A stretch of 22,610 nt of DNA from a virus, in the IMG/VR virus record IMGVR_UViG_3300026097_001472, positions 1 through 22,610 of that record; one strand, written 5' to 3'. Shown here one piece after another: positions 6,819 through 14,891 of this stretch. The notes beneath the pieces were generated by a model. It did no database searches and had not been told where the DNA came from. It saw only the letters and a program-made list of their open reading frames with translations. Numbering within the stretch: the stretch's first letter is position 1; every line of letters starts with the position of its first letter. Position numbers and translations under genes: made by a program.

Positions 6819-8900
6819 ACTGAATGCCTTGATTGTAATGGCGCCTACCATGCTACCGTGTATTGAGCACTGATATCTGTAGTTGCCTGATATTGAGCTG
6901 GGCACTTTCCAATATAGCGTTCCTGACTGTTGACCCTGTGCGCTCGACCCAGTGCTTACAGTCCCTGTAGTTGAAACATGCACAAGTCCTGTGCTATAGT
7001 TACTAGCAGCTCCGTCTTGTATCAAGAAAGGATGACCTCCTATGGCATCTAGGTCAAAAGCAATTGTGGTGCCGCTTATAGCAAATATAGTAGGGTTATT
7101 AGTTGCTCCATATTGATCGAATGTGTATGCACTTGCACCAACATTATTAACCACTAATCGTGTTATAGCCTGCAGATATATTTTGTCAACACGCAGACTT
7201 GCGGTGGTTACATCTCCGAGATCCGTAAAGTCAGAAGCCGCACTGCTTGAGATTGTGACAGTATCTCCCAGTATACTGGTCGATATGCCAGTTCCGCCTG
7301 CTATTGTAAGTGTGTCCGTTGTAGAGTTAGCAGTAGTAGACCCACTGTCCGCATCTACAGTTGCAAAGAGATTAGGTGAAGACCCTGAATTAGTAATTGT
7401 AATGCTGTCGCTACCGGCGTCAGTTGTTATATCTATTCCTGTGCCAGCAACCAGTGTTAGGGTATCGGCAGAGCTTGCTGCTACAACATCACTCTCTCCA
7501 CTAACGCTGATTGTTTCAAACGAATTGCTTGCTGTAGAAGCCGCACTTATGGTAATTCTGTCATTGTCTGCGTCTGTGGTAAGTGTTACATTTGTGCCTG
7601 CTACTAGGGTAAAAGTATCTCCAACAGCATCGGCAACAACATTGTCTTGTCCGGTGATTGCGATAGTTGAAAAACAATTCTGGCTGTTTGTGATCGTAAT
7701 ATTACCTTCCGCATCACTTGTGGTATCGATGCCTGTTCCGCCTAAGAACAGTATAGATTCTTGATCCGTTACAGTTCGTAAGGTAGAATCATCGGCACCC
7801 ACAAATATTTCAGTTTTCGTTTCAGTTGATCTTGTAACCACAGGACTGCCATTAAGGATAAGAGTCGTGCCGTCGAATGTAAGATTCTCACCTGTATCTT
7901 GAACAACCTGTCCTGTGCTGGCATATCTTGCTAACCTATCTGCCTGTCCGGTGCTTACACCGCTTGCTTCCCCGCCTTCAGTAGTTGCTGAAATTGTTAT
8001 CGAATCACTGCCTGGACTAGTGGTTATGGAAATGTTTGGTCCGGCAACTAACTGAAGGGTATCTTCTGCTTGATCTGCAACCACATTGCTCTGACCTGAC
8101 ACTGCGATGGTGTTGAATGCCTGTGTTGTAGGTTGCGCTGACAGTGTTACGGTATTAGACTCACCGTCTGTGGTAATTGTTATATTATCGCCGATTAATG
8201 TTAGTGTGTCTGACAATTGCGCGGCCGTAATTGTATCCTCTCCACTTACAGCTATGTTTGCAAAAGAATTTTCAGTGTTCGCTACAGTGAATGTGCCGCT
8301 TGAATCGTCAACTACACTTATGCCTGCGCCTGCTACAACAGTTGTATTTGAAATTCCGGATAGATCTGGCAAATTGAGCAGATCATCATACGAACCGCTA
8401 TACGCTACCGCGCTAAGTGGATCAGTATATCCTGCACCTACAGCATCGTTGTATGAAGTGTCAGTTATTAATTTACGCCATTCGCCGGCATGCGCATAGT
8501 ATAGTGCACCTGTTTCATGAACGTGCATGGTCATGCCATGATAAGTTGCTGGGCTGTAGTTGCTGAGATCTTCCTCTAGCTGTATAGCATTGGCATATTT
8601 AATTATGTTGTTGCCAAAATCATATTCGCCTGCGGCCCAGGTTAAATCTTCGTTGGTTTCATATGGTATTTGATTGCCGCCACCGACTGCATCCAATTTA
8701 GTTGAAAAATCACTGTTTGATACATTTGATAGATCGTTCTTGGCTAGACTTACCCCGCTCTGTGTATCACCATCATACAAACGCAGAGTGTTTGTATCTC
8801 TGTCATAATAGACTTCGCCGCGGCTTCCAAATTTTCTATCAAGAAATTCGCCGTCTCTGGGTATCAGTCTGAATTGGTTTGTTATGATCGGTTGTGTCAT
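6810..8900 (-). CDS. Repetitive tail-fibre-like protein with C-terminal cupredoxin-like domain
   Basis: This 696-residue protein has three parts. Residues 1-55 form an attachment-like module (RGEVYYDRDTNTLRLYDGDT), related in pattern to the start of the other fibres here. Residues 180-555 contain five or six degenerate repeats of about 45 residues, each with F-x-T/N-I-A/S-V-S-G, then DTL-x-L-x-AG and a Thr/Ser-rich TITIS strand, as in trimeric beta-structured fibres. The last ~120 residues resemble a cupredoxin: H623 in GGHPFL and the loop YQC678-S-I-H681-G-S-M684 give the His-Cys-His-Met ligand set of type 1 copper sites, with amicyanin-like spacing. A virion adhesin role is inferred from composition and locus. 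A late promoter precedes it. It ends 9 bases into the convergent small helical gene. Confidence 0.8.
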   Translation of the reverse strand: MTQPIITNQFRLIPRDGEFLDRKFGSRGEVYYDRDTNTLRLYDGDTQSGVSLAKNDLSNVSNSDFSTKLDAVGGGNQIPYETNEDLTWAAGEYDFGNNIIKYANAIQLEEDLSNYSPATYHGMTMHVHETGALYYAHAGEWRKLITDTSYNDAVGAGYTDPLSAVAYSGSYDDLLNLPDLSGISNTTVVAGAGISVVDDSSGTFTVANTENSFANIAVSGEDTITAAQLSDTLTLIGDNITITTDGESNTVTLSAQPTTQAFNTIAVSGQSNVVADQAEDTLQLVAGPNISITTSPGSDSITISATTEGGEASGVSTGQADRLARYASTGQVVQDTGENLTFDGTTLILNGSPVVTRSTETKTEIFVGADDSTLRTVTDQESILFLGGTGIDTTSDAEGNITITNSQNCFSTIAITGQDNVVADAVGDTFTLVAGTNVTLTTDADNDRITISAASTASNSFETISVSGESDVVAASSADTLTLVAGTGIDITTDAGSDSITITNSGSSPNLFATVDADSGSTTANSTTDTLTIAGGTGISTSILGDTVTISSSAASDFTDLGDVTTASLRVDKIYLQAITRLVVNNVGASAYTFDQYGATNNPTIFAISGTTIAFDLDAIGGHPFLIQDGAASNYSTGLVHVSTTGTVSTGSSAQGQQSGTLYWKVPSSISGNYRYQCSIHGSMVGAITIKAFSSI
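7242..8264 (-). repeat. Tandem ~45-residue beta repeats within the fibre gene
   Basis: Copies begin near residues 213, 262, 410, 461 and 512 of the fibre (FANIAVSGEDTI, FNTIAVSGQSNV, FSTIAITGQDNV, FETISVSGESDV, FATVDADSGSTT), with a more diverged unit near 365. Each ends in a strand such as SITISA. The copies are conserved as protein but only loosely as DNA, which suggests old duplications kept for structure. Confidence 0.75.
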
Positions 8901-8920
8901 GGGTATCCCGGCTTTACAAT

Positions 8921-8928
8921 TATTTATC
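8921..8928 (-). promoter_or_regulatory. Late promoter before the cupredoxin fibre gene
   Basis: On the minus strand GATAAATAATTGTA lies 20 bases before the ATG at 8900. It shares the block TAAATAATTGTA with the promoter of the neighbouring fibre gene at 9849-9856. It sits in the 76-base gap between the two fibre genes, in which no convincing terminator was seen. Confidence 0.6.
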
Positions 8929-8976
8929 GGAAATTTATTAGATTAAAGAATACATAATTGTTCTACCGGTAAGCAA

Positions 8977-9843
8977 CTATCTAGCCATACAAACCAAATA
9001 TTGTCCAGGAGCAAAGTGGGTTGTATTATTTGAACCTCGCGTTCCGAAGTATCCAAAATTATTCTCTGAACTTATTGCGCCTGGCACTCCGGAAACGCTG
9101 CTGTCCCAATGAGGATCGTAGATCGAGTTGGTATTATACCACCAGCGCATGTCATAGGTTCCACCTCGCCATGGTTCAGGACCGTTGTTTCTTGCATAAA
9201 AACCGCGCACCCTGCCATAGCCCGGTATGGTGGTTCGCTGTGATCCCGAGCCATACAAAAAGTCTTCGGTATCATTTTGCGGTAAAACAACAGCAAAGTT
9301 GTTTGCGGAGTGTTCGTCAAAAGGACCGCCGCCGCTTATGTATAATAGATATTCTCTATTGGCTACATTTCTTTTCCATGAAAGGCTTCCTGGGCTCCAT
9401 AAAGCAAAGTTGAACGCTGTGGTATTATATGCAGTTCCGTCGTTATTCCATGCTCTGGAAATGTTAGTATTATTACCCTGGGCATAATCATAGGATCTGA
9501 TACAGGTCCAACCGCCGCCTTGGGTCGTAAAATCACAGTATGTGTGAAACGCAGAATCAGAGGCGCTTGGTTTGATCCAGTAAAAACCGTTTTCTCTTAC
9601 GCCGTAGTTGTCTCTTAAATCTTTGGCACTTAATGCAGGGTTACTCTGTGTAAGTCCGGGAATTCCCTCGCCGGTTCGTCGACCAATACGAAATTGGCCG
9701 CTGTTATTGTTTCTAAATTCTAATCTTTCTGTATCAGTGTTGTAGCGAATATCCCCTTCGGTATTACTACGCTGTGCTGAAGTTCCGCTTGGTAATATCA
9801 AACTGTCGTTTGTATCAAATACTGTGTTTTTTAAATCTGCCAT
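8977..9843 (-). CDS. Tail-fibre adhesin with fibrinogen-like GGGWT domain
   Basis: This 288-residue protein has an N-terminal module (MADLKNTVFDTNDSLILPSG, then GDIRYNTDTERLEFRN) shared with the adhesins at 10704-11711 and 13097-14071. After a short linker comes NPALSAKDLRDNYGVRENGF, then YWIKP and the hallmark FHTYCDFTTQGGGWTCI (residues 99-115) of the bacterial fibrinogen-like YCDxxxxGGGWT family. In animal ficolins and fibrinogen this fold binds sugars and acetyl groups, so glycan binding on the host surface is a reasonable inference. The rest is rich in Gly, Asn, Trp and Tyr and ends YLVCMAR. It has its own perfect TATAAATA promoter five bases before the ATG and no Shine-Dalgarno. The oxygenase gene at 9862-10506 lies just upstream in the same direction. 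Confidence 0.8.
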   Translation of the reverse strand: MADLKNTVFDTNDSLILPSGTSAQRSNTEGDIRYNTDTERLEFRNNNSGQFRIGRRTGEGIPGLTQSNPALSAKDLRDNYGVRENGFYWIKPSASDSAFHTYCDFTTQGGGWTCIRSYDYAQGNNTNISRAWNNDGTAYNTTAFNFALWSPGSLSWKRNVANREYLLYISGGGPFDEHSANNFAVVLPQNDTEDFLYGSGSQRTTIPGYGRVRGFYARNNGPEPWRGGTYDMRWWYNTNSIYDPHWDSSVSGVPGAISSENNFGYFGTRGSNNTTHFAPGQYLVCMAR

Positions 9844-9848
9844 ACAAT

Positions 9849-9856
9849 TATTTATA
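9849..9856 (-). promoter_or_regulatory. Perfect TATAAATA late promoter 5 bases before a fibre gene
   Basis: On the minus strand TATAAATA is followed by ATTGT and then the ATG at 9843. It is the full T4 late consensus octamer. The spacing predicts a transcript starting at the start codon, in line with the lack of a Shine-Dalgarno. Confidence 0.65.
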
Positions 9857-9861
9857 CGACT

Positions 9862-10506
9862 TTATTTTAAAAATGCACCTAGATTAAAACTTATTGAAAT
9901 TCTAAGGTCTTCACTACTATTTGGTTCTACAGCATGCATGATATCGGCCATCCAAATTAATAAATCTCCATCTTTAGGAGAAATTGACCTCACAGGGTTT
10001 AATATGGGATTTTGAATGTTTTTTAGAAAAATTTCAGGAATATGCAGTATGCTTGGTTCAGTTTTATCTTTGTTTGGCTCTTCTCTGCTCTGATGGAAAA
10101 GTATGTTTCCGCTGTTGTCAGGAACATTTACATAGTATGCACCTGTTAACAGGCAAGGATTTATTAATCTATCATATGCAGGTGCGTCAACATGTTTGTG
10201 AAAAACATTAAATGTGTTTGTAAAATTTATATTAAACCAAATGTTCATTATTTTCAGTTCAAGTTGATTGACCAGTTCAATTTCATCACCGACAATTTTA
10301 GCTTTCTCTTCAATCATTCGGATTAAAAATTCTAATCTTGCATCCTCTTTTAGATTAATGCTGTGATAGCCTCCCCTATTTGAGATTGTTTGTCCTTGAG
10401 GGTTTGAACCATACACTTCCATTGCAGTGTCTCTGAGATTTATAAAGTGCTTATCTTGGTCGGCGTAACGCCAAACATAATCGTAGGTTAAATCTAATCG
10501 TTCCAT
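9862..10506 (-). CDS. 2-oxoglutarate/Fe(II)-dependent oxygenase-like protein (adhesin operon)
   Basis: This 214-residue protein has the double-stranded beta-helix signature of phage 2OG-Fe(II) oxygenases (TIGR02466-like). The segment MNIWFNINFTNTFNVFHKH leads into H105-V-D107 as the HxD iron ligands, then LTGAYYVNVPDNSGNILFH, PKDGDLLIWMADIMH with H191 as the distal ligand, and LRISISFN with R202 placed to bind 2-oxoglutarate. It should hydroxylate a substrate using O2 and 2-oxoglutarate; the substrate is unknown. ATG 10506 has AGGGA about 6 bases upstream. It is the last gene of the run S74 fibre - fibre - halogenase - fibre - zinc ribbon - oxygenase, with gaps or overlaps of at most about 30 bases, so it is made together with adhesins. 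Confidence 0.8.
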   Translation of the reverse strand: MERLDLTYDYVWRYADQDKHFINLRDTAMEVYGSNPQGQTISNRGGYHSINLKEDARLEFLIRMIEEKAKIVGDEIELVNQLELKIMNIWFNINFTNTFNVFHKHVDAPAYDRLINPCLLTGAYYVNVPDNSGNILFHQSREEPNKDKTEPSILHIPEIFLKNIQNPILNPVRSISPKDGDLLIWMADIMHAVEPNSSEDLRISISFNLGAFLK

Positions 10507-10515
10507 AATATTCCC

Positions 10516-10704
10516 TTATGCAGGAATATTTACCCATTTATTTAAAGGACAGGTTGATCCTGAAAATCTTGCCTTTGCAGGAATGAGGCAAAAGCATTCT
10601 TTGCACTGCATTGTTATCGGTATATATCTGTCACAGGTTTTACAAATATTGTGTCGGCTGTTTATAATTTTTTCGTCGACAAACGCTGTGTCTTTCCAAT
10701 GCAT
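10516..10704 (-). CDS. Small zinc-ribbon protein, function unknown
   Basis: The 62-residue protein has C21-x2-C24 and C34-x2-C37 (ICKTCDRY and QCKECFC), a zinc-ribbon spacing, plus C39 and a CPLNKW motif near the end. Similar small proteins sit beside fibre genes in marine T4-like phages. ATG 10704 is chosen because it overlaps the stop of the upstream fibre gene by one base (TAATG) and has GAG just before it; a TTG eight codons upstream would also keep the frame open. It may help fibre assembly or regulate the operon, but nothing here shows which. Confidence 0.7.
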   Translation of the reverse strand: MHWKDTAFVDEKIINSRHNICKTCDRYIPITMQCKECFCLIPAKARFSGSTCPLNKWVNIPA

Positions 10705-11711
10705 TAACTCTTTGCCCACCAAAGCCAATACATCCAGTTGTTTGAAGTTGGGGAATTAATACCCCACGTGCTTGACCAATTTGGTTCTGAAAAGTTTCTA
10801 TTTGAATAGTTAACAGCCATATCTTGATTTCCGGTCCATGCATGATGCTCAATATTACAACCGTCCGATCTACACCCCAACGCATTTATCACAGCCATGC
10901 GCTGGTTTTCACAGTTTGCCCTGCCAAAATCCAGCTGATTCGAAGTTACCAATTCGCCGACCGGTCCTGATCTATATCTGTCTTTGGATTCTTGGGCACT
11001 GCCTTTGATAAAGTTTAAACCTCCAATCAACGTCCTTCCCGAACCGCCGGTTGTGCTTAAATCCGGACCGCCGTTGCCGGATAAAAAGCTAGAAAGACTT
11101 CTACCTCTTCCGTTTTGATTTAACCAACCACTGTTGGTATATGCTATTTCAGTAGACGCACCAAAATAGTCGCCAGATATGTCTTCATCCTGAAAACCCT
11201 GCATGATGCAGATATCATCATAGTCATAATCAAACCACAAGCGGCCCTTGTATGTCTCCTCCCTGTTGGCGGTTTCTGGAGTGCCAAATGTAGTCGTGTT
11301 TATCCAGTTGGTATACCATGTTCCGGGTGGGCCTGCTCGTTGTCCGTGATCTAAAGTTGAAGATATTCCTGCAATTAAAATATAAGCAGTTTCGTTTTCT
11401 GGATTTACAAACAATTTTGTTCGTATTACATTACCACTTTTGTCTGTAACATAGATGTTTCCACTCTTTTGTCCTATTGCGTTTACTATGGTAGTAACGC
11501 TTGTGCCAGAAGGGATAGCTCTATCAGGCGAAGATCCGTCCAAGCTGGCTACCCTAAGCCAGCGTGCACCGTCATAAATTTCTAATTGGCCTTCATCTGT
11601 ATTATATCTAATTTCTCCGTTGGATGGCGAAACAGGACGCTGTGCGGTTGTGCCAACAGGAATTGTTATCGCGCCGGTGTCGTCAAATGTGGTTTTTTGT
11701 AAAGTTGCCAT
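10704..11711 (-). CDS. Tail-fibre adhesin sharing the common N-terminal module
   Basis: The 335-residue protein starts MATLQKTTFDDTGAITIPVG, then TTAQRP, GEIRYNTDEGQLEIYDGARW, the same attachment-like module as the adhesins at 8977-9843 and 13097-14071. After a linker (about 55-90) comes a Gly-, Asn- and Trp-rich globular region with segments such as YILIAGISSTLDHGQRAG, RLWFDYDYDDICIMQGF and CRSDGCNIEHHAWTG, ending WMYWLWWAKS. It looks like a diverged fibrinogen-type lectin head, but the GGGWT hallmark is absent. Its ATG lies 29 bases inside the end of the halogenase gene, with AGGAT about 8 bases upstream, so translation of the two is likely coupled. Receptor binding is inferred from the module and locus. 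Confidence 0.75.
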   Translation of the reverse strand: MATLQKTTFDDTGAITIPVGTTAQRPVSPSNGEIRYNTDEGQLEIYDGARWLRVASLDGSSPDRAIPSGTSVTTIVNAIGQKSGNIYVTDKSGNVIRTKLFVNPENETAYILIAGISSTLDHGQRAGPPGTWYTNWINTTTFGTPETANREETYKGRLWFDYDYDDICIMQGFQDEDISGDYFGASTEIAYTNSGWLNQNGRGRSLSSFLSGNGGPDLSTTGGSGRTLIGGLNFIKGSAQESKDRYRSGPVGELVTSNQLDFGRANCENQRMAVINALGCRSDGCNIEHHAWTGNQDMAVNYSNRNFSEPNWSSTWGINSPTSNNWMYWLWWAKS

Positions 11712-13080
11712 GATCTAAATCCTGCAGTCCGTATCTTTCCAGAGTCTTTCTAGCGGTGTCTGAATCTATTTTGCCTATTCCAGCCAATACCCAATTATAC
11801 AGCGCACTTCCTGCACAACCAAAATAGTGATCTATCGTTAATGCACTAGGAACCTGGTTTTTTGCTACATCTAAAACATATTCAGCACCTGGCGTTAGTG
11901 TGTTTCCTGCTGTGATATGTCGCCAAAACTCTGTATCAGTTCTTCCGCCCATATAATGAACCACCAAAAAATCTCTCATATCGTCGTAGAGTTTTGCCAT
12001 ATGAGAATTATATTTTTCAATGCGTTGTGGTAAAATAGTATCTTTTGAGTCATCTTTTAGATATTCTAATGCAAACACAACGGTTTGCATGATTGTGCAG
12101 TGGATGCTTGTTGCCTCTAACGGTTCTGAAAATGCCGCTGCCAAACCTAATGCTAGACAGTTTCCTTTCCATAATTCTTCACTGCGACCGCTGTTGAACT
12201 GGAATTCCCGCTGTATCTTAACATCGCCATACAACTGTCTAATTTCTTCGTGTGCTTGTTCCTTCGTGCAAAAATCACTAGAGTAAACATATCCACAACC
12301 ATATCTTTCAGCCGTTGGAATTTTCCAACACCAACCATTATTCATTGCTGTGGCGGTTGTTAAACGTTCATAGTTTGGTTCTATAGGCATCCTAAATGCG
12401 ATTGCAGAGTCAACAGGCAGATTTTCCTTATAAGATTTCCATTTCATGTCCATTGCACCGCACAGTGTTCTTTTAAACCCTGTGCAGTCAACAAAAAAAT
12501 CTCCTTCTATTTCTTCGCCGTTTTCGCATACCAATCGCTTGATAGTATTTGTTTCTTGATCAACATTTACACCCCATACGGTGTTAACAATTTTCTCTAC
12601 ACCGCTTTCTATCGCAATTTTTGAGAAGTAATCACCTACCTTGAATGCATCAAAGTGATAACTTCCAGATCCCCAAATTCCTTTTTCCCAGTTTCTTCCC
12701 AGTTGTGAAGCACGATGAAGATGATCTGGATCATGCATAAGTTGTAAACAGAATTCTACATCAGGGACTAGACCGTTTGTGCTAGAGCCATCTAACGGTG
12801 CAAAGTATGAGGAACCGTCGCCGGTCCAGTTTACGTGCTTGATGCCTGATTTGTGTGTTGCATTGGCATGCTCAAAAAACTGTTTTTGGTCGATTCCAGT
12901 ATCGAACCAAACATTATACAAAAAATCATGCAACAATCTTGTGCTGCCTTCGCCTGCGCCTACAATTGGAATACTGTCTGATTCAACCAGCACCACTTTA
13001 TGTTTTCCTGGTTGGGCCCTTGCAAATGTAAGTGCTGCCATCCATCCTGCGGTTCCGCCGCCGACTATTACTATTTTCAT
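11683..13080 (-). CDS. Flavin-dependent (tryptophan-halogenase-like) halogenase 1
   Basis: This 465-residue enzyme belongs to the PrnA/RebH class, which uses FADH2, O2 and halide to make hypohalous acid and halogenate aromatic substrates. Visible motifs are the FAD-binding GGGTAGW (7-13), a candidate catalytic lysine K77 in THKSGIKHVNW (aligned with the K79 region of RebH), the diagnostic WCWKIP (W250-x-W252-x-I-P255), and SEPLEATS with E319 matching the active-site Glu segment. It is shorter than RebH (about 530). A cyanophage halogenase (VirX1) has been characterised as a broad iodinating enzyme, so viral members can be active. It lies between two adhesin genes: 16 bases after one and overlapping the next by 29. 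No flavin reductase is in the window. Its substrate is unknown. Confidence 0.88.
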   Translation of the reverse strand: MKIVIVGGGTAGWMAALTFARAQPGKHKVVLVESDSIPIVGAGEGSTRLLHDFLYNVWFDTGIDQKQFFEHANATHKSGIKHVNWTGDGSSYFAPLDGSSTNGLVPDVEFCLQLMHDPDHLHRASQLGRNWEKGIWGSGSYHFDAFKVGDYFSKIAIESGVEKIVNTVWGVNVDQETNTIKRLVCENGEEIEGDFFVDCTGFKRTLCGAMDMKWKSYKENLPVDSAIAFRMPIEPNYERLTTATAMNNGWCWKIPTAERYGCGYVYSSDFCTKEQAHEEIRQLYGDVKIQREFQFNSGRSEELWKGNCLALGLAAAFSEPLEATSIHCTIMQTVVFALEYLKDDSKDTILPQRIEKYNSHMAKLYDDMRDFLVVHYMGGRTDTEFWRHITAGNTLTPGAEYVLDVAKNQVPSALTIDHYFGCAGSALYNWVLAGIGKIDSDTARKTLERYGLQDLDHGNFTKNHI

Positions 13081-13096
13081 CTGTTTATAACTCCGA

Positions 13097-14071
13097 TTAT
13101 CTTACCCAAACAATGCCAGGGTATGCTTCAACAACACCCGAATTAGACCATTCGCCTACACCGCAGCTCCATGTTCTCCCTGGATTGCCAGCGCCGCCGC
13201 CGAAACCAAACCCTGAATCTGAGCCACTGAATGTGGTATTTCCTTGTGTATATCCGCTGCCATTATCAAGCGGACACCCTATTCGTGCGCCGGCTCTGGC
13301 TACATGAGAATGACCTGCATTGTCAGGATTTTGTTGCGACCCATTATTAGCCCAGGTATTTATACCATATCTCATAACATAGTCTTCGGACCCGCTTTGA
13401 TCTCCGAATTGTCCATCTGTGCCAGAAAAATAAAAACTAGAGTCAAAATACCTTACGCTGGTTCCTAGGCTAGGTGTTTGACTGTCGCTTCCATATGCAT
13501 TTCCATTACCAACACTGTTTAGATTCATTGCGTCTACCATTGTTCTTGCGGTGGTAAAATTCATTATCGCAGGAATAATTCCGTTCATGTCTAATAAAAC
13601 ATGATTGAAAGGATAATAGAGATATGAATAATACTTGCTCCACATGTTCGACAGTAGATTAAAATCATTCCAATTCCATGGCTCATTGTTTGTCCAATAA
13701 GCACTGCCACTAGGCATGTCTCCCCTATTATGAACTTTGAGTATTGCAACCCAATGTTCATTTTGGTGCCAATTAAATTTTGTATATGCCTGATATGTTA
13801 CACCTTCGTGCTGATACCAATAAGGACCGTCGCCCGCATCATTGTTGTCATCGTAAATTTGCGATGCTGAAGTAGCTGGGTTCGCTTGATCGGTGCCTAC
13901 TGGCAATGTGATGTTTATCCAGTTTGTGCCGTCATAAAATTCGGTGGCATTTGTGTCTGTGTTGTAGCGTATCATACCTTGCGATGCAGGATTGGGCCTC
14001 TGCGCAGTTGTGCCCTTGGGCAACACAATGCTTTCGTTGGTATTAAATGAAGTTCGCTTGAGCGTAGCCAT
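13097..14071 (-). CDS. Tail-fibre adhesin with shared N-terminal module and fibrinogen-like head
   Basis: The 324-residue protein begins MATLKRTSFNTNESIVLPKG, then TTAQRP and MIRYNTDTNATEFYDGTNW, the common attachment-like module. From about residue 60, NPATSASQIYDDNND, YQAYTKFNWHQNEHWVAILK and later ARIGCPLDNG resemble a diverged fibrinogen-type fold without the GGGWT hallmark. The end is Gly- and Ser-rich and closes AYPGIVWVR. Two adjacent ATGs are possible (14074 and 14071); the second is chosen because its paralogues start MATL/MADL and AGAGG then has the better spacing. It follows the S74 fibre gene by 4 bases and precedes the halogenase by 16, so the three are one transcript. Confidence 0.75.
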   Translation of the reverse strand: MATLKRTSFNTNESIVLPKGTTAQRPNPASQGMIRYNTDTNATEFYDGTNWINITLPVGTDQANPATSASQIYDDNNDAGDGPYWYQHEGVTYQAYTKFNWHQNEHWVAILKVHNRGDMPSGSAYWTNNEPWNWNDFNLLSNMWSKYYSYLYYPFNHVLLDMNGIIPAIMNFTTARTMVDAMNLNSVGNGNAYGSDSQTPSLGTSVRYFDSSFYFSGTDGQFGDQSGSEDYVMRYGINTWANNGSQQNPDNAGHSHVARAGARIGCPLDNGSGYTQGNTTFSGSDSGFGFGGGAGNPGRTWSCGVGEWSNSGVVEAYPGIVWVR

Positions 14072-14075
14072 CATC

Positions 14076-14861
14076 TTACCTCTTAAGATCGTCTATTTGT
14101 TGCTTCAGTTCTTTTACCGCTTCAATTAGATATGCTGTCAATCTGCTGTAGGCCACACTGTTAGGATTCTTATCCTTGTCTAAGGATACAAGTTCAGGCA
14201 AAATTTCGGATACTTGTTCTGCTATCAACCCTGATTCTTGCAATCCCGTTTGCTTTCTGTTATATTTCACTCCAGCAAGCTGTGTGATTTTATCAAGCGC
14301 ATCGGTTATAGGCTCTATATTTTCTTTGTAGACCAACGATGACGTTTCGACTATTGTATCCGCTTGCATTGTGCCTTCTACAGTAAGATTGTCAACTTCT
14401 AATGTTCCTGTGCTTGGAACAAATTCTAGTTTTCCGCTAGTTGTTCTGACAGCATTGGCAACTCCTGTTGTAGCTGTGCTTAAAAGAGGATAATGAGTAT
14501 TTGAGTCTGTTGTATTATTTGATATAATTGCTCCTACAGCCGCAAAAGAAAGATTTCCGCTTCCGTCGGTTACTATTGCTTCTAAATTGTTTCCATCAGC
14601 TGTTGGCAAAGTCCATGTAACATTACTAGGAACAGTCGCGGCGGCTTTAAATCCTACATATCCTGTATTATCCGAATCTGCAAAACGCAAAGCACTTTCT
14701 TCATTCAGTTGTGCATTGCCTTCTATTAACACTCTACCAGTTCCGGTTGGGTCGAGTATGATGTCCGCATCGTCATCGGTGGTAATAGTTGTGTTGTTAG
14801 ATGCTAGCAACCCACCGAATGTGGGTGCGCCAATTCTGCCTGAGGAGGTTCTTCTTCCCAT
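14076..14861 (-). CDS. Tail-fibre protein with C-terminal S74 chaperone domain
   Basis: The 261-residue protein has a fibre-like N-terminal part with Thr/Asp-rich beta segments (TTITTDDDADIILDPTGTGR, WTLPTADGNN) and a C-terminal intramolecular chaperone of the endosialidase type (peptidase S74). This domain trimerises the fibre and often cuts itself off. SSLVYKENIEPITDALDKI (174-192) corresponds to the family SDxxxKxxI site, with S174 and K179 at the right spacing, although the usual Asp after Ser is Ser. GLIAEQVSEILPELV and YLIEAVKELKQQI match the following helices. ATG 14861 has AGGA about 10 bases upstream and a late promoter 30 bases upstream. It heads the adhesin/halogenase/oxygenase operon. 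Confidence 0.85.
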   Translation of the reverse strand: MGRRTSSGRIGAPTFGGLLASNNTTITTDDDADIILDPTGTGRVLIEGNAQLNEESALRFADSDNTGYVGFKAAATVPSNVTWTLPTADGNNLEAIVTDGSGNLSFAAVGAIISNNTTDSNTHYPLLSTATTGVANAVRTTSGKLEFVPSTGTLEVDNLTVEGTMQADTIVETSSLVYKENIEPITDALDKITQLAGVKYNRKQTGLQESGLIAEQVSEILPELVSLDKDKNPNSVAYSRLTAYLIEAVKELKQQIDDLKR

Positions 14862-14891
14862 TTTTAAAAGTTCCTATGGTTTATTACTAAG

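Noticed and set aside
7123-8499. Long plus-strand open frames opposite the fibre gene (7123-7764 and 8107-8499)
   Set aside because: They are shadows of the repetitive Thr/Ser/Val-rich fibre coding sequence, have no start signals, and their translations mirror the repeat composition.
8901-8976. Possible terminator between the two fibre genes
   Set aside because: No stable stem followed by a T-run could be found; only a late promoter is evident.
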